NCBI GenBank assembly: GCA_964405925.1 | Contig: CAYOQG010000269.1 | Coordinates: 1-7,985, forward strand | Length of the DNA: 7,985 bases | Reading direction: 5' to 3' | Origin: GCA-020344555 sp964405925 | GTDB lineage: Bacteria; Planctomycetota; Phycisphaerae; UBA1845 | Shown here: piece after piece, positions 6,560 through 7,985 of the stretch | How positions within the stretch are numbered: position 1 is the first letter of the stretch | Layout of the letters: every line of letters begins with the position of its first letter | Notes under the pieces: model-generated | What the model was told of the DNA's origin: nothing | The model's database searches: none | Seen by the model: only the letters and a program-made list of their open reading frames with translations | Position numbers and translations under genes: made by a program

Positions 6560-7747
6560 CTAAAGGCACTGTTGTGTCTCATTCCCCTCACGCCTGGCTT
6601 TGGAGGCCGATGACAATTCGGCCTCTCGTCGTCGAAGTTGCCCGCACGCGGCGTCGATGTCAAGGCCGCGGCTCCGCCGAAGATGAGCGTTCACACCCGC
6701 TGCCTTGAGCGCTGACTGGAATGCATGCACAGCTTCGGTGGCTGGGCGGCGGAACCGCGAACCGGATGCTACCGGACGCAAACCGGCAACTGCCAGAGGC
6801 AGACCGGCGGTTGCCGGAGGCAGACCCGCAACCGGATTGTACGCCAGCAGGTTCACGTTGCTGCGCACACGTTGGACGATTCGCGCAAGCTGACGGGCGT
6901 CCGCTGGTGAGTCGTTGATCCCACCGATAAGCAGGTACTCGAAGGTGATCTCGCGCCCCGTACGATCGAAGTAGTACTTGGCTGCGTCGACGATAGGCTC
7001 GATCTGAATCCGGGCTGCCCAGGGAATCAGCTTCGCTCGCAGTTCGTCGTTGGGTGCGTGTAGCGAAATGGCAAGCGTGATCTGCAGTTCCTCTTCCGCC
7101 AGTCGACGAATCTGCTTGGGCAGTCCGATTGTGCTCACGGTGATCTTCCGAGCACCGATTGTCAGCCCCCAGTCGGTGTTGATGGTGCGAACCGCGTGGA
7201 CCGTCGCGTCATAATTGGCCAGCGGTTCGCCAAGACCCATGAATACGACGTTCGACAAACGCGATGACTGCCCGCCAAGCTCGCGAACGCGCATGGCCTG
7301 TTCAACGATTTCGCCAGCGGAAAGCGATCGCTGAAGCCCGCCGATGCCGCTAGCACAGAACACACAGCCAACGGGACACCCAACCTGTGTGGAGATACAG
7401 GCTGTGTTTCGCTCGGCCTCCGGTATGAGGACGCATTCGCTCGTCGTTTCGTCCAGCCAAGCGAGCAGGAGCTTGATTGTGCCATCTTGGGATTCCTGCT
7501 GGCGGACGATGCTAGACTGGTATAACGGCAGTTCGTCCGCAAGGCGTGCTCGAAGGGCCTTTGAAAGGTTGGTCATGTCATCGTATGAGGTTGCCCCGCG
7601 CTTATAGACCCATTCGAGAATCTGCGTGGCGCGAAAGCGCGGCTCACCCGATGAGCGCAGCCACTCGCCGAGAGAGTCGGGTGTCAGATCAAAGAGCGAG
7701 TCCGGGGTCTTGTCAGTCGCTTGTACTCTTGGGGCATCGTCAATCAT
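6560..7747 (-). CDS. rlmN: 23S rRNA/tRNA adenine-2 methyltransferase RlmN
   Basis: Radical SAM enzyme that methylates C2 of adenine 2503 in 23S rRNA and of adenine 37 in some tRNAs, in the cytosol. The 395-residue protein has the N-terminal helical domain (about 15-85), the iron-sulfur motif GCPVGCVFC (C124, C128, C131), the SAM-binding segment FMGLGEP (169-175), C117 matching the methyl-transfer partner cysteine, and C368 in DIDAACGQL matching the methyl-carrying cysteine. All catalytic parts are present. Two oddities: a 22-residue insertion (310-331) between YNPVAGL and FRRP, built from seven-residue repeats, and a 21-residue tail (375-395) after the usual C-terminal end. The start is ATG at 7747, because the protein similarity begins soon after; the frame is open to 7969, but that part is repeat-like. 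No Shine-Dalgarno site precedes 7747. TACAAT 6 nt before the ATG could be a -10 box of a nearly leaderless transcript, but no -35 is clear. Confidence 0.94.
   Translation of the reverse strand: MIDDAPRVQATDKTPDSLFDLTPDSLGEWLRSSGEPRFRATQILEWVYKRGATSYDDMTNLSKALRARLADELPLYQSSIVRQQESQDGTIKLLLAWLDETTSECVLIPEAERNTACISTQVGCPVGCVFCASGIGGLQRSLSAGEIVEQAMRVRELGGQSSRLSNVVFMGLGEPLANYDATVHAVRTINTDWGLTIGARKITVSTIGLPKQIRRLAEEELQITLAISLHAPNDELRAKLIPWAARIQIEPIVDAAKYYFDRTGREITFEYLLIGGINDSPADARQLARIVQRVRSNVNLLAYNPVAGLPPATAGLPLAVAGLRPVASGSRFRRPATEAVHAFQSALKAAGVNAHLRRSRGLDIDAACGQLRRREAELSSASKARREGNETQQCL
6603..6625. repeat. 8-bp inverted repeat inside the rlmN 3' end
   Basis: GAGGCCGA (6603-6610) and TCGGCCTC (6618-6625) are exact reverse complements around a 7-nt loop. 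The hairpin begins exactly where the conserved RlmN ending (CGQLRRR) gives way to the extra tail, so the tail may be sequence of a former terminator or repeat read through after loss of a stop. No U-tract follows. Confidence 0.6.
6767..6829 (-). repeat. Three 21-bp in-frame repeats within rlmN
   Basis: Units 6767-6787, 6788-6808 and 6809-6829 encode AGLRPVA, AGLPLAV and AGLPPAT (residues 321-327, 314-320, 307-313). The latter two DNA units match at 16 of 21 bases, the first and second at 15 of 21. An 8-bp inverted repeat, CCGGCAAC (6783-6790) and GTTGCCGG (6810-6817), spans the unit joints. Because the period is seven codons, the frame is kept and the enzyme is lengthened rather than broken. 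Confidence 0.75.
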
Positions 7748-7985
7748 CGGTGCATTGTACGGGAAGAAGGATGGAGGGACGAAGGGGCGGGGGAACGAGG
7801 GGACGAAGAGAAACGTCCAAAAGTCGAGACGTCCAAATCGGAGGGTGGCGAACGGTGGGTTTGTTTGGGTTCGTTTCTGCCGGTGGACCGCGTTTTTGAT
7901 AGCGCCAGGCCGGAGAATTGGGTTCGTTTGGTATACTTTTTGGTTCTCCTCCAAATTAGTTACTGGCAAGGTGTCCAGGGAACGC
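7748..7985. repeat. Repeat-like intergenic DNA upstream of rlmN
   Basis: This stretch holds several short direct repeats: TTGGGTTCGTTT at 7866-7877 and 7918-7929, ACGTCCAAA at 7813-7821 and 7829-7837, and GGGACGAAG near 7777 and 7799. Read on the minus strand the first pair gives QTNP twice, a peptide I recall from dispersed intergenic repeats in planctomycete genomes. The purine-rich run at about 7760-7810 is low complexity. The open minus-strand frame through it joins rlmN but does not look like protein. The rlmN promoter must lie in or beyond it. Confidence 0.6.

Noticed and set aside
7748..7969. N-terminal extension of RlmN to the ATG at 7969
   Set aside because: The extra 74 residues are translated low-complexity and repeat DNA; known RlmN proteins start near the ATG at 7747.

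Overview
All five genes I can support lie on the minus strand, in transcription order rlmN, a saccharopine/lysine dehydrogenase-family gene, an HPr-EIIA fusion, an EIIA-WD40-SIR2 fusion, and a TIM-barrel sugar isomerase-like gene. The sequence is GC-rich. The intergenic DNA carries repeats that, read in one frame, give peptides such as PHGRGSE and QTNP. I recall these as common in intergenic DNA of Planctomycetota, so a planctomycete is the best guess, though I have no marker gene search behind it.

Region by region: 39-878 encodes a metal-dependent sugar phosphate isomerase/epimerase-like protein. 879-1421 is a gap with a 10-bp inverted repeat and a small palindrome. 1422-3644 encodes a 740-residue protein with a PTS EIIA-like domain, seven WD40 repeats and a C-terminal SIR2-like domain that keeps its predicted NAD-cleaving residues. 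3709-4479 encodes a 256-residue HPr-EIIA fusion, 64 nt upstream of the SIR2 gene. 4480-5126 is a 647-nt gap with no convincing gene. 5127-6284 encodes a 385-residue dehydrogenase starting at GTG behind a strong Shine-Dalgarno site. 6285-6559 holds a 38-bp tandem repeat. 6560-7747 encodes RlmN with an unusual in-frame repeat insertion. 7748-7985 is repeat-like DNA upstream of rlmN.

The outstanding content is the two-gene cassette at 1422-4479. Both proteins carry phosphotransferase-system (PTS) EIIA domains with a candidate phosphoryl-accepting histidine, and the first also carries HPr. No sugar permease and no enzyme I are present in the window, so these look like regulatory rather than transport PTS proteins. 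The second protein joins this domain to a seven-bladed propeller, a typical sensor or scaffold, and to a SIR2-like domain of the kind that acts as an NAD-depleting effector in several antiphage systems. My inference is a conflict or stress-response module whose NADase is gated by PTS phosphorylation state, or by EIIA-EIIA contact between the two proteins. I know of no described system with this layout. The other three genes look like housekeeping or ordinary metabolism and need not be functionally linked to the cassette.
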